Source: Petaurus breviceps papuanus (lineage: Eukaryota; Chordata; Mammalia; Diprotodontia; Petauridae). Taken from it: a stretch of 64,000 bases of DNA. The notes beneath the pieces are model-generated. The model searched no databases. It was not told the DNA's origin and was given only the letters and a program-made list of their open reading frames with translations. Below, piece after piece: positions 11,500-23,420 of this stretch; position 1 is the first letter of the stretch, and every line of letters begins with the position of its first letter. The translations under genes and the position numbers were made by a program. Where the stretch lies: positions 12,916,316 to 12,980,315 of the forward strand of contig JAMXIF010001210.1 of assembly GCA_028583685.1 (NCBI GenBank). Direction: 5' to 3'.

Positions 11500-11622
11500 G
11501 TCTTAGAAAATTATTCAGGTTAAGTGACTTATTCACAGTCACACAACTGGTCTGTAAAAAAGATAAGACTTGAATTTGACTGAAGACTGGGTCTCTATCT
11601 ACTATATAATGCTGCCCTTAGA
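11500..11622 (-). repeat. MIR fragment
   Basis: Plus-strand 'ggttaagtgacttattcaca', 'gtcacacaactggtctg' and 'tctatctactatataatgc' give the antisense core of an old CORE-SINE. Confidence 0.65.
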
Positions 11623-11639
11623 AAAGATTCCACATTTTG

Positions 11640-12070
11640 AACAGAGAAGGTTGTGATGGCAACAGAGAGGAGGATGTGCCAGGTATTACAAGGGTAAATT
11701 TGGAATATGATTGGATTGCTCCAAGGTAATGAGGGTTGGTGTCTGAGACAATGATAGAGCCATCAAAAGAAATGAAAAGTTATGGTGGGGGCAAGTTTTG
11801 GGGAGAAGGTGGGTTAAGTCAAGCATGAGTTAAGTTCTGGACATGGTCCATTTCAGGTGCTGATAGGTCACCAATTTCAAATACCCAATGGATGGTTTGG
11901 TGCTGGGGAGTAGAATTCTGGGGAGTGGTTGGATTGGAAATATACACTTGCAAATTATATGGATAGAGGTGATAATGAAGCCGTGTGAGAGAATGAGATC
12001 ACCAAGGGAGAGAATGTAGAAAGAGAAGAGGGCTGAAGATAAAACTGTGGGGTTCAACCATATCAAAGGT
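11640..12070 (+). repeat. Unclassified ancient repeat, distal piece
   Basis: Contains 'gagttaagttctggacatgg', 'gtgagagaatgagatcacca' and 'gagaatgtagaaagagaag', matching the distal end of the family. It is separated from part 3 by about 700 bp of unrelated sequence. Confidence 0.45.
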
Positions 12071-13360
12071 TTAGCTCAGAGGGGAAGGATTTTCTTGTTT
12101 GTTAATTCACACATATCTAATATTAGAAATGAAAGATTTTCTTTATTATGCCCACTATGTTATGATTTTATTTAAATTTTATAGCTTTGCTTTTTTTCTT
12201 AGGGGAAAAAAACCACTTCCCTTTTGCTTTGAATTTCAAATGACTTAATAAATTCCCTGAAGAGAGGGGAATTTCCAGTAACTTATAAGTGTGGAATGTA
12301 TCACTGTAACCAAAACATGTAATTTTTATCAAAATGACATAATTTCTGAAAATGTTTAGTGAAAAACTCCAGGTAAAATGCTGACATACCTTTGTGGGCA
12401 AAAAAAAAGGTGGGGGGGGGGGAGAGAAAAAGATAAAAGAACATATACTTTGTGTAAACCAGACTTCTTTATGCAGCATTTTCATTACAACTCCAGATAT
12501 TGAAATATATATTGGCCAATTAATTCACATTTTCCTTGCCTTATCTTTTTATTTTTAACTCATGACACTAGTTTGGTTTAATAACCCAAGAAAGCTTTTA
12601 AATATTTCATAGCCTCTAGTCCTGATGTCAGCTTAACTCACTGAAGTTATTATTTATTATTTATAGACTGCTGTAGTATTCATAGTACTTCACAAAACAT
12701 AGAAAAGACAAGTTTATGGTCTGAAGCTTTCACAGATGTACTTATAATTTAGATGTCAATGGCAGACATCCACCTGATTGCCAATGTGAGTCTTTGGAGG
12801 ACACCCTCCAATTAGTTAGAGCTGCTGTCCTTCTTCTATGAAAATGATTCTAGCTCATAAAAAAGTAGCTCTTTAAACTAGTGATGAGTATCCTCACTAT
12901 CTAATCCATACCCTTTTGTGATTAAGGGCTTGCATGTGTGACCTGGTTAGCCAGAGTTGGGTCAAATTCTTTCTATGAAATTAATTGGTAGAGGGATATA
13001 CTTTTAACCAGGATTGCCTCCAGATATAATTTTAAAGTAGGTTAATAGTTTCAGGCCTTGCACTGAGAAAGCCATCCTCCCACTCCCCCTCCCCAATTAC
13101 CTTTTTTTTAAATTAGGAAAAGCTCTGATAAATAGTCATAATAAGATATACCTTACTGATTAATGACCCCTCCCAGAGGTATTTTTAAGATAACAAAAGA
13201 TAGTCTTTTGACAAAAGAATGAATCTCTTGTAGTGAATTTTAAGGCATCAGCTGACCAGGAAGATAAACATTTAGGGGAGGGGCTATAGATAGATTGTTC
13301 TGAAGTCTTCAAGTTATGTAGGTCTACCTGTCTGAAAGGTCAGTCTCACCATGGTCTTAT
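12071..13360. other. No recognised gene or repeat
   Basis: Mostly AT-rich sequence with a G-run at 12412-12422. No domain-bearing frame and no clear SINE or LINE landmark. Confidence 0.4.
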
Positions 13361-13369
13361 TTTTAAAAA

Positions 13370-14320
13370 GTTAATTTAATTTAATTTTTAGTTTTCACTT
13401 TTCTACCTCTCTTTCAGCTTCCATCACCTATTGAGAAAGTAAGGAGAACAAAACACATTATAAATATGTATAGCAAAGAAAAATACATTACATCGGCCAT
13501 GTCCCTCTCCCTGTTCCATCAACCCAGGAAAAAAAAGGAAAAAAAGAAAAATGCTTCAATGTACACTATGAGTCCATCAGCTTTCTATCTGGAGATGTAT
13601 ATAGCATGCTTCATTTTGAATCCTTTGGAATTGTGCTTGGTCATTGTGTTTATTAGAGTTTCTAAATCTTTCAAAGTTGTTTATCTCTATAATATCATTG
13701 CTCTCAAATTAATTGTTCTTCTGGCTCTGCTTACTTCACTTTGAATCATTTCATACAAATCTTCCTAGGTTTTTCTGAAACCTCCTCCTTCATTATTTCT
13801 TACAGCACAATAGCATTCCATTACCTCCATATATCATAACTTACCAAATCATTCTTTAATTCATGGGTACCCCCTCAGTTTCCACTTCTTTGCCCACTAC
13901 AAAAAGTTAGTAGTTATAAATGGGTAATTTTGCTCTTTCTTTGATCTCTTTGGGTATAGACTTAGTAACAATATCACTAAGTCAATGCTCAGTTTAATAG
14001 CTTTTGGGGCATAGTTCCAAATTGCTTTCCCGAACGGCTGAACTACTTCAGAGCTCCACCAGCACTGCATTCAAGTACCTGTTTTCCTACAGCCTCTATA
14101 GGATTTATTTCCCCTTTCCCCTCAGCTTTGCCAATCTGATGGTATGAGGTGGTATCTCAGAGTTATTTTAATTTGCATTTCTCTAATTATTACTGATTTA
14201 GAGTATTTTTCATTTGACTATTAACAGCGTGGGTTTTTTCCTCTGAAAATTGCCTATTCCTATCCTTTGATCATTTATCAATTTGGGAATTTGCCATAGT
14301 GTCATTGCAGAATGCTTTAT
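13370..14320 (-). mobile_element. Old L1 3' end
   Basis: The plus strand is the complement of an ORF2 C-terminus and 3' UTR: 'cacaatagcattccattacc', 'ttctttgcccactacaaaaa', 'caccagcactgcattcaag' and 'tttgcatttctctaattatt'. It is more diverged than the copy at 6715, so it is an older L1 lineage. Confidence 0.75.
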
Positions 14321-14394
14321 AAAACTGATAAAAAAAAAACCACACACAAAAAAACTACTTTTTGTGTTTGCCTGAAAAGTTTATCTTTTCACTC

Positions 14395-14615
14395 AATCCT
14401 GGAACCTTAGTTTTCTTATTTATAATCTGAGGATAATAATACTGGGGTGTGTGTATGTTTACATATATAATATATGTTTATATGTTTTTATATGCACACA
14501 TATATCAGTTACTTTGAGCATCAAATGGGATAAAACATATGAATGTATGTATGTATATGCATAAGGTGATTTATAAATCTTAAAGCGTTGTTTAAATATT
14601 AGCTATTATTAATAA
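14395..14615 (+). repeat. MIR 3' fragment interrupted by a TA/TG-rich simple repeat
   Basis: A CORE-SINE tail ('agttttcttatttataatct' then 'gaggataataatac') is followed by about 110 bp of alternating TATG/TACA. It resumes with 'gataaaacatatgaatg' and 'ataaatcttaaagcgttg'. Confidence 0.5.
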
Positions 14616-15200
14616 TTAAGATTGAATTGGTAGGTGGGCCCAGATAATGGTGTAGGAAATAGGATGTCATTGAGAGTTTTTAGTATAACCTCTCAGTTTT
14701 ACCCTCATAACCCAGAGTAGCAGTCACCCCTCTGGGGTTTCAAACTGCCAGAATCAGTAAAAATTTAGGAGAGTAAGTTTAAATATCAGAAGAGGAAGTT
14801 GAGAATTCCTAATCATCTGAATTTTGGATAGCATAGACAGTCAACCTTGATAATTCATATGTAGAAAAATTCTCCTTAGTCAAGGGATATAAAAAGGCAC
14901 AGCAAGGCCTACCTCTTTCTGAAGATGTCATAGTTACCTAGATTTAACTGACCACAAAATCAGTATTGCTGTAGTGATTTTCTTCCAAGGAGCTCAGAGC
15001 TTCTACTATCAAATTCTTGATTATTTGGAATGGATAAATCATGTTCTATGTTTATCTTTGATAAACTTTTAGACTTTTATTATCAGGGCTAACAGTTTTG
15101 ATTTAACGGTTAACTCTTACCTCAATTTTGAATCACTACCTGTGCTGCAACCTTTTTCATCTCAGGTTACCAGGGAAATAACAAAGATAAAAATGAGAAG

Positions 15201-15232
15201 TGTGTGTGTGTGTGTGTGTGTGTGCGTGTGTG
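15201..15232. repeat. (TG)n microsatellite
   Basis: Sixteen near-perfect TG units with one C interruption. Confidence 0.95.
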
Positions 15233-15468
15233 GGAATAAAAGCTCTCATGGAGTTTAGAGATTTGAGAGGTGATGCTCTTCATTCCCTAGAAGGAGCAGA
15301 GATTAGGAAGGTCTTGATCAAGCAGGCCACATGGGAAAGTATCCAAACTTTCCAGATCTCCCTGAGTTGTGTTAGTATGGTTTACCTTTATTGCTTTGTT
15401 TTTATTATTATTTTTATTATTGCTAATTCCCAGAGTGTTGAATGCCACTACAAAAATGTATGGATGAG

Positions 15469-15860
15469 TTTGTGTGTGTGTGTATACACACACACACATA
15501 TTTGGAGAGAGAGACACACATGCATGTGCATATATGTATATATGCACATACACAATATACATCATATGAGTATGTATGCATGTTTACATATGTGCACACA
15601 ATACATATATGAAATCAAGTATATACTCATAGATTTGTGTCTATATACATATTATATGTGTGTCTGAAGTTCTTTTATGTTCTTGCAAATTCTTATATGA
15701 CTGAAATCTTATATGTATATACATATTCACACACATGTATATCCACATGTACATATGCATGTAGAAATATAGATATAAATAGAGTGTGTATATGCATGGG
15801 TGTATAGCATACTTATATGTGCACATATATGTGCGTGTATGTATATATATTTATGGTACT
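15469..15860. repeat. Compound TG/CA/TATG simple-repeat region
   Basis: A (TG)n run meets a (AC)n run at 15471-15499. It is followed by about 360 bp of degenerate TATG/CACA/TATA sequence. The long open frames on both strands here are products of the alternating pattern, not genes. Confidence 0.85.
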
Positions 15861-15904
15861 AACAGATGTTAGAGACTCAGTGTAGTAAAAGTAGGACTTC
15901 TATT

Positions 15905-16135
15905 AGGTAGCTTTGTGGCTCAGTAGTTAGATCATTATAGCTGGACTCAAAAGATTTGAGATCAAATCCACCCTCAGACACATACATATTAGCTGTGAAA
16001 CCTTCAACAAGTCACTTCCCTTTGTTTCCTCATCAGCAAAATGAAGATACTAATAGCAACTATTTTTCCAGGCTTCTGGTGAGGATAAAGTGAGATAATA
16101 TTTGTAAAGCACTATATGAATGCTAGCTATTCTCA
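15905..16135 (+). repeat. tRNA-derived CORE-SINE, long form
   Basis: Head 'aggtagctttgtggctcag', body 'ctcagacacatacatatt', then 'caagtcacttcc', 'cctcatcagcaaaatgaag' and the distal 'gtaaagcactatatgaatg'. This is a complete long-form copy, strongly diverged. Confidence 0.8.
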
Positions 16136-16794
16136 ATATTTTCTGATTAGGTCTATGCGGACCCAGTGTTATGAGAAGCAGTAGTTAACTAGTGATTTGG
16201 GAAGGTTTGGTACACCCTTTGGGCACAGGCTCCCCAATAGAAGGTTTTATTCTGAGCTGGCCATTTCAGACACTTCCAAAGCTGTCTGGAAGCTCTTCCA
16301 CTTTCCTCAATCCTAATGAAATGAAAGAGGTGTACCACATGTGGGGTGTTAGGTAGTTGAATGGCTCTGTGAAGTTCTATAAAATTTCAAAAAAACAAAT
16401 CAGTAGTGAACTTGACCTAGACTACCACTTTCATTTTCCCTCTGCAAGATTACTCTATTGAAAAAGACTTACAAAGTCTAAGAAGACCAAGTCTGCGTTT
16501 CTACTTACACCATGGTTACGATGCTCTTAGGTCATTCCTCAAAGGGGATGTGGGTTACCTTCAATAATCACATCTGAGCCATATCTCTCCTAAATTTGTA
16601 CTGACTCTGACAGTTTGAGATCCCAGAGGAGCGTAAAAAAATTAACAATTAATTTTTTGGCAATGACATGAAGACTTTTCAGGGGCATGACTACTAATCT
16701 TTACCAATGATGGAAATTTTTAGCTTAGAGTAAAAGTCGCTTAATGGTTCAACCCCATCATTAGGTCATGGAAGCAGGTCGGGCTGTTACTTGA

Positions 16795-16910
16795 GGCACG
16801 TAGGAGTTAAGTGGCTTGCTCAGGGGAGCGAAGCTAGTATGTATCAGAGGCTGTATTTGAACCCAGATCTTGACTTTAAGCCCAGCACCATCATCTCCCT
16901 CATCACGATT
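16795..16910 (-). repeat. MIR-like SINE fragment
   Basis: Plus-strand 'ggagttaagtggcttgctca', 'gtatttgaacccagatctt' and 'ctttaagcccagcaccat' match antisense CORE-SINE. Confidence 0.6.
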
Positions 16911-17489
16911 GAACTCTACTATTTTGCTTTTCTTTGAATCCCTAGGGCTTACCATGTTGCTTAGTAGGTGTTTAAATGCTTGTTAACTGCAGATTGGAAG
17001 AAGATGGTTTTTTTTTGTTTGTTTAGACTTGTGACTCCTTCCATTGACAGGTCTGAAACTCAAGAGTCTTTGAGAATTCCCTGGGAGCATTGAAAGGGTG
17101 AGCAAAATGCTCATGGTCATATAGATACTGTATTTCACCACATAATTGTTGCAGATTTTATGCCAAAAATTTTTTTTGCAAAAAGTGAGATGTGACCATT
17201 ATCTGAATCTTTAAAAAAAATTGTGCTGGTATTGCTTAAAAATAATTGATTACTAAACTGTCTTTGGTGTAAGATTAGGATTCGTGTAATACCATGAATA
17301 TGTGCTAAAATGGGGAAGATGCAAGTCTTACCATATTAGGTGACTTACTCATGGCAACTTCACCTGCCTGACCTCGGGCCTACAGCTCTTCACTAACAAA
17401 CCACCCAAGTCAGCTTTCAGAAATATACTGACAAAGCTCATGCCCTGAGAATTCTCAGTTTGGGGCCTGCAATGTGCAATAGATAAATA

Positions 17490-17816
17490 CTGTATTTCCC
17501 CGATAATAAGACCTATCCCGAAAATAAGCCCTCCCCTTACTGTGTAAGATTCCTCTAAAATAAGCCCTCCCCCGAAAATAAGCCCTATTGAGATTGCTAC
17601 TGTAGTGAAGGTGATCCCCTGTGCTACACGCTACATTACGTTCTTTATTGAATTCATTATTGAATAAAGGTACATTTTTTTGTTCACATTTACCTGTTTA
17701 TTAAAATTGCTGTCAATGTTCATTAAAATAAGCCCTCCCCTGAAAATAAGCCCTCTGGTGTTTTTCTGTCCAAAAAAAAAATAATAAGACTGTGTCTTAT
17801 TATCGGGGAAACATGG
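17490..17816. mobile_element. TA-flanked MITE (Tc1/mariner-like), 327 bp
   Basis: The left end reads CTGTATTTCCCCGATAATAAG and the right end is its inverse with two or three mismatches near the tip. Both ends are bordered by TA (17488-17489 and 17817-17818), the target of Tc1/mariner transposases. Inside are several direct copies of 'AAAATAAGCCCTCCCC'. No transposase is encoded. The superfamily call rests on the TA flanks only. Confidence 0.7.
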
Positions 17817-18376
17817 TATGTATTCATTTGCCACTAGTGAATACATTGTCATTCTGTTTACCTTTTAAATGACATGATAAACAGAATTATACCATACAAT
17901 GATTATGCAACAAAAGGTTATAAACCAATTTTTGGGTTGGAAAAAAAAAAAAAACCACTCCAATAGGGTAAGATGATTATGTGGTGGAATGTAGTAACAT
18001 ATGTCTGAGGTAAAATGAGCACAGGTGTTCCTGACTGTCCTCTCCACTAATACTACCTCTCAGGAACAAGAGAAAGCAGTTCATACTTATTAGCAGAAAA
18101 TCATTCATAAGCCTCATATTCATGTCACTTTACCAAGTAAAACATATAAATAATGACTTCATTATAAGGAAAAACCCACAAATAGGCATGATTACTAGCA
18201 GTGGCCTTAACTTCATCAGAAATCTGTTATCTAATCATACCTTTTGAAGTTGTTTTGAAAAGCCAACAGATTTGCAAAATTTGTGCTGACCAGTTCATAT
18301 TTGCTAATGTCCTTCCATACTCTTTTTTTTCTTCCTTCTAGAATATGTTAACTTAGATAATAGTTAATTAGAATAT

Positions 18377-18547
18377 CTATCAATATTGTTATTTAAACCA
18401 CTACATAATAAAGATATGGATTAATAAAGGCCACTTAATTGCAGTACCTTTTGGGCACTGAAACTTTATCCCTTCTGTGTGAGAAGCAGCATCTGTAGAA
18501 TCCTAAGTCTTTACTGTGTCCATGCCAAGAGAAAGTACTGGAAACCT
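18377..18547. repeat. Copy 1 of a 171-bp local duplication
   Basis: Compared base by base with 19551-19721, only about three substitutions are visible over 171 bp (roughly 98% identity). It does not match any other repeat in this window. The two copies have the same orientation, offset by 1174 bp. Confidence 0.9.
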
Positions 18548-18615
18548 TCCTATATCTTTCATCTTGAAACTAAGAAAATGTAAATATCTTTTTCATGGTT
18601 AACATATCTAGAAAT

Positions 18616-18789
18616 GGGGTGGCCAGGTGGCTCAGCGAGTAAGAGCACCGGCTCCAGTGTCAGGATGACCTGGATCAAATACAGGCTCAGATATTCAGCA
18701 CCACACCCAGAAATAACTGGCTGTGTAACCTTGAGCAAGTTACTTAACCCCGATTGCTTTAAAAAACAAACAAACCAAAAAAAAAAAAC
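18616..18789 (+). repeat. tRNA-derived SINE, subfamily C, 11-bp TSD
   Basis: Head 'ggggtggccaggtggctcag', then 'caccacacccagaaataac' and an A-rich tail with AAAC units. The TSD catatctagaa lies at 18603 and 18790. Confidence 0.95.
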
Positions 18790-19009
18790 CATATCTAGAA
18801 TTATCCCAACAGATACCTCTTGAAACCATGTCAAAAAAGAAGGCAAAATATTCTCTGGGCATGATAGCTAAAGGGCACTTATTCTTTTTATTCTGATTTT
18901 GATTTTCAGTCCAATCAATGCAACAAGGTATGTCTGCATACCTCTTATATATCCAACATTGTGGCATAAGCAATATGTTAATATCCATATCCTGAAGTCA
19001 CCTACTCTT

Positions 19010-19162
19010 TTTTTTTTTTAAAGCAATTGGGGTTAAGTAACTTGCTCAAGGTTACATGGCCAGTTATTTCTGGGTGTGGTGCTAAGTGTCTGAGCCCGGA
19101 TTCGATCCCAGGTTATCCCGACTCTGGGGCCGGTGCTTTTACTCACTGTGCTTCCTGGCTGC
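19010..19162 (-). repeat. tRNA-derived SINE, subfamily C, 19-bp TSD
   Basis: Antisense copy opposite in orientation to the one 220 bp upstream. Perfect TSD cctgaagtcacctactctt at 18991-19009 and 19163-19181. The two form an inverted pair able to fold in RNA. Confidence 0.95.
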
Positions 19163-19234
19163 CCTGAAGTCACCTACTCTTATTGGTGAGACAAAATTTA
19201 TTCCAATATACAATCAAAGAATGATTTAAGAATA

Positions 19235-19500
19235 GTTAGGGGTATAATGGTTAGAGCACCCGGCCTCAGATCAGGAAGACATGAGCTTATATCCTGCCTC
19301 AGATACTGCCTAACTGTATGACATTTGGCAAATCACTTAAACTCTTGTTTGCCTCACTTTCCTAAACTGCAAAGTGAGGATTATAGTAGCACCTACCTCC
19401 CAGGGTTGCCTTTAGTTTTCAGTAATATCATATTTGTAAGATGCTTCATACAGTGCCTAGAATATAATAAACATTACAAAAGTGTTAGCTATTATCATTA
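19235..19500 (+). repeat. CORE-SINE, long form
   Basis: Diverged head 'ggggtataatggttagagc', then 'cctcagatactgcctaac', 'cacctacctcccagggttg' and the distal 'gtgttagctattatcat'. Older than the two subfamily C copies nearby. Confidence 0.75.
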
Positions 19501-19550
19501 TCATCAATATTTTTAATCTACTACACAATAAAGGTATAGATTAATTATTG

Positions 19551-19721
19551 CTATCAATATTGTTATTTAAACCACTACATAATAAAGATATGGATTAATA
19601 AAGGCCACTTAATTGCAGTACCTTTTGGGCACTGAAACTTTATCCCTTCTGCGTGAGAAGCAGCATCTGTAGAATCCTAAGCCTTTCCTGTGTCCATGCC
19701 AAGAGAAAGTACTGGAAACCT
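19551..19721. repeat. Copy 2 of the 171-bp local duplication
   Basis: Same sequence as 18377-18547. Immediately upstream, 19505-19546 carries a second, more diverged partial copy of the same start ('ctacacaataaaggtatag' against 'ctacataataaagatatgg'). The locus has therefore duplicated more than once. Confidence 0.9.
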
Positions 19722-20380
19722 CTTTTCTTACTAGGAAATGGGAACTCCAGGACCCTAAGGTATTAGCATGTTCATATGGAGAAATGTCCACACTAGGCAC
19801 CAGGGTTTCAGCATTTGTATGCTGGGCATGTTATCATGAACATTTCTGTTCCCTATCTTGCAAGGCTGTGCCAATGGTGAAATACGGGGACATGAAATCA
19901 AAGAACTTCCATCGGACTGGGATTGGAGATATAGGGGGAGGTGGTTTTGGGAAATGGGTGATGGAGTGCCTGCCACTTCTCTTAATTCCTTATTATTTAC
20001 ATTATTTTTTGCTTTTTAAATAGAATTTTATTAATATAGCCCCCTTTACATTGCCTAAGTTTCTCTGGTTCCTTCTTCCTCCCTCATAACAAAGAATTGA
20101 GACCTGAGTGGATTGTGATGTCTGGTTCAGCGCTCTCTGAATTGTACTTCTCTGGGGTCCTGACTAATTTCTTCCTTTGCATGTGGAAGTCAGTGCTGAG
20201 ATGGACACACTAATATTGAAGAAGCTGATTTCCAGCATTTTGTTGCAAGACTCTTATCTCAATTTCTCATGCCTCTGGGGCTGTTTCACTGTTTCCAGAT
20301 CATTCCCTTTCTTCTGGTTATATCCTCCTGTGCCTCCATATGTACTTTGCACCTCCATCATATACACCCATACCCACTCT

Positions 20381-20400
20381 GTGTGTGTGTGTGTGTGTGT
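20381..20400. repeat. (GT)10 microsatellite
   Basis: Perfect run of ten GT units. Confidence 0.95.
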
Positions 20401-20532
20401 ATTGGTCAAAGATTTATTTCCTTAAAATTAAAAAAAAAATTCTGAACTCAACTACTAAAAAAAAGAAGCATTTCTAGTACACAAAAAGAGGACTGTGTTT
20501 GATACCAGGAATCTCCATTTCATAGCACTTGC

Positions 20533-20678
20533 TTTTTCTTTTTTTTTGAGGCCATTGGGGTTAAGGGCCTTACCCAGTCATATAGCTACTAAGTGTCAAG
20601 TATCTGAGGTCACATTTGAACTCAGGTCCTCCTGACTCCAGGGCTAATGCTCTATCCACTGCTCCACCTAACTGCCCT
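20533..20678 (-). repeat. tRNA-derived SINE, subfamily A
   Basis: T-rich tail, 'ccattggggttaaggg', 'tttgaactcaggtcctcct' and the head complement 'ccacctaactgccc'. The flanks gcacttgcttttt and gcatttgcttt suggest an imperfect TSD. Confidence 0.85.
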
Positions 20679-21199
20679 CAGCATTTGCTTTAAAAAAAAA
20701 AAAGGAATGTAATAAGCTCCTCATATTACTTTCAAAACTGTCCTGCTTGTCTGTGCTTCTTGCTGAACATCTGTTCTTGGTCCTCTTTTTTTTGACATCA
20801 TCATTGCTATCCTACTTAAGTTTGCTCCTCATCAGTCCTCTCTCTAAAATTAAGCAGGGATTAGAAGCAAAGTTTGAGGCAACTTTTAAAAAAGGAACTA
20901 GAATACTTTGATTCCACTTCTTATCTTTCATAATTATTGGAAAGAATTTAATTTTCTGTTGTTTGGCTAGTTCATATGTTGATCATTCTGTTTACCTTTA
21001 GATTCTTTTGAATGTTCAATTTTTTTCTTTGATGTTTAGGTTCAACTTTGAAGTATATATTATTTTTTTGTTGCCAACCAAATTACTTTGCTTTTTTAGA
21101 TTATTAGATTCTATTTTCCTTTGATTTACTATAATCACAAAGTAATACTGTACTGATTGGTCTCCTTGCAATGGGAAAAGTTTTTTTTTTAATTTCTGC

Positions 21200-21680
21200 C
21201 TATGAAAATTTCTTCTTTGATGTTTTAGTCCTGAAATTTGGCTACAATAGTTCTTTATTATGTAAAATATTTTCATATTAGTCATTTTGTACAAGACTCG
21301 AATAAAAAAATGAAAGTAAAGGATAACATCCTTCAGTCTATATTGAATTAATATTAGTTCTTTGGAGGTGGGTAGTATGCTTCATCACTAGTCTTTTGGG
21401 ATTGTCTTGGATCATTGTGAGAGTAGCTAAGTCATCCACAATTCTTCATTGAACAATATTGTTGTTACTGTGTACAACAATCTCTTGGTTCTGTTCCCTT
21501 GACTATGCATCAGTTCATGTAAATCTTTCCAGTTTTTTCTGAAATCATCCTGCTTTGTCATTTCTTATAGCACAATAATATACCACAGCTTGTTTAGCCA
21601 TTCCTCAACTGATGGATAGCCCTTTGATTTCCAAGTCTTAGTCACCACAAAAAGAGCTGTTATAAATATATAATAGATCT
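21200..21680 (-). mobile_element. L1 3' end fragment
   Basis: Plus strand carries 'agtcattttgtacaagactc', 'cattgaacaatattgttgtt', 'ttagccattcctcaactgat' and 'caccacaaaaagagctgtta', the complement of the L1 ORF2 C-terminus and 3' UTR. Confidence 0.75.
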
Positions 21681-21689
21681 TGATGATTT

Positions 21690-22200
21690 AAATTTGAATT
21701 TTCTTTCCTTTATATTCTGTGAATTTTCCCAGTAAGTTTTTTTTTTTGCCACTTGCTTTTAACATTTTTGAGTAATTTTTTTTTCTGAAAAATGTCTTGA
21801 AGCATGTTATTCAGGTTTTCTTTTTCATGATTTCCTCCCCTGGAGGACCTATAATTATTAGATTATCTCTTTAAATCATATTCTTGTTTTGTTGAACTCT
21901 CTCACGTTCTTTCAATTTTATTTAAAAACATTTAGTTCTAGTATTTTTCCTTCTGTTTCTGCATTTTTGCATTCTATTCTACCATTCTTTCAGAGAAACT
22001 ACTGTTGTGGAGAACATAGTCTCTTAGTGAAATTGCCCGATTTTTTTCCCTAAGTGTTCTGATTTCTGTTCTTATTTCTATGATGTTTCAACTTATTTCT
22101 TTATTGTTCTTCTGAATGACTCTAGAAGTTCTTAGAGTTGTTTCATTGTCATTTTATGTGATCTTGCAGAATTATCATGACACCATCATCTTTCTCAGTA
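21690..22200 (-). mobile_element. Degenerate L1 ORF1-like sequence
   Basis: T-rich plus-strand sequence contains 'gacctataattattagatta' and 'atttcctcccctggagg', which resemble the complement of the ORF1 RRM stretch (compare 'aataatttttaaattatctc' at 5685 and 31865). It is followed by a heptad-like region. I infer a second HAL1 or L1 ORF1, but it is too decayed to be sure. Confidence 0.4.
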
Positions 22201-22929
22201 TGTTTTGGCTATATTAACTTTTGGAAAGTACTTGTCCAGTGAGATGGCTCTTTTTTTTTTTTTTTGTTTATTCATTTCTCCTCCTTAGATATCTTTGCCT
22301 ACTTTTATCTATCACAGTGCTGATAAGGCTATGCTATCTTTTCTGAGTATGCACTTTTAACTGCCAATCCTTTCCCTTTGCTAACCTGTAATATTCCTCA
22401 CGTAGTCCTTACTGCCTCAGACTACCAGGGGAATCACCTCAGATAGTGAGTTTAACTGCTTCAGGGAGACTCTGAGCAGCCACTGTATTGGGCCTATTTT
22501 GCACCTTTCCTAGTCCCTTTTTTCTCTGTTCCACTTTCCTTTCTGTTATTGGCATTCTTTACTACCTAGATTGACACCCACGGTCTGGTTGTGAAAGGGT
22601 TGGAGTGGGTTACCCTCAGTAGGATACTGGAAAGAGATCTTCTGATGAGTCTTTGCACTTGGTCCTTGTCCCATTTCTCTCAATTTTCCTAATTGTCTGT
22701 TTCATCCTGTACTTTATTAAGGGCTGGCCTAGCTGTGAAAAAGGGGAGTTTGAGAGGGAGCACCTGGAAAACTGGGGTGCCACTTACTCTGGAAACAAGA
22801 ACATCCCTCTGTGGACTGCTAGGGTGTTAACTGAAGTGATACTATCCAACAGAGAGTTGAAGTGATAAGAGAAGCTGGGTGATGACATGGTCTTCAGTTG
22901 TTTTTTTTTTTCTGTAGGAATTGTGAGGG

Positions 22930-23420
22930 ATAACTTGCAGTGAAGTTTCCCTGTTCTGAAAAATCAAATCTAGAGTGGCTTCAGCATCCAGTAAGCCTAA
23001 ATTTAGAAGTCACCTGACCTTACAGGAATCTGAGACTTAGAGCAATGGAGACCTTCCCCAGGCCACCTTAGCACAAGATATACCAAATAAGGACAAAACT
23101 GCTTTCCTCACCTTGCAATGGACACCCACATGTTTCTGTGTCTTTTGTCTCCCAGATAGATTCCTGCACTTACATAGTGAGCTGACCTCCCTACCAATGG
23201 GAGTGAAGGCCAGTTGGGGATTGGGGTTTCTGTGTTGGGGGGTATATAACCGTGGGCTTGCTTCCACATGTGGCTCTCTCCCTGTCAGACGCCATTTGAG
23301 TGACAGGGGCAAGGTCCTTTCTCATGAGAAAGAATAAAGACCTTTTCTGATCTCAGACTCAGACTCTGAACTCTTTCATCTCACACAGAATTACCTTGTG
23401 CTGGGTTCTTTCATCTTTCT
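22930..23420 (+). mobile_element. Solo LTR of an endogenous retrovirus (fossil)
   Basis: A TATA box (ggtatataac, 23241-23250) is followed about 90 bp later by AATAAA (23333-23338). A T/C-rich U5-like stretch ends near 'gggttctttca'. This spacing and end resemble class I LTRs. Both borders are approximate and I could not confirm a TSD. No internal genes are attached. Confidence 0.55.

Noticed and set aside
15200-15667. 155-codon open frame, plus an overlapping 92-codon frame on the other strand
   Set aside because: Both run over TG/CA/TATG simple repeats. The Cys-Val and His-Thr strings are products of the dinucleotide pattern.
17130-17350. Sequence beginning tactgtatttcaccacata near the mariner-like MITE
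   Set aside because: The start resembles the MITE tip, but I found no convincing inverted end or TA partner.
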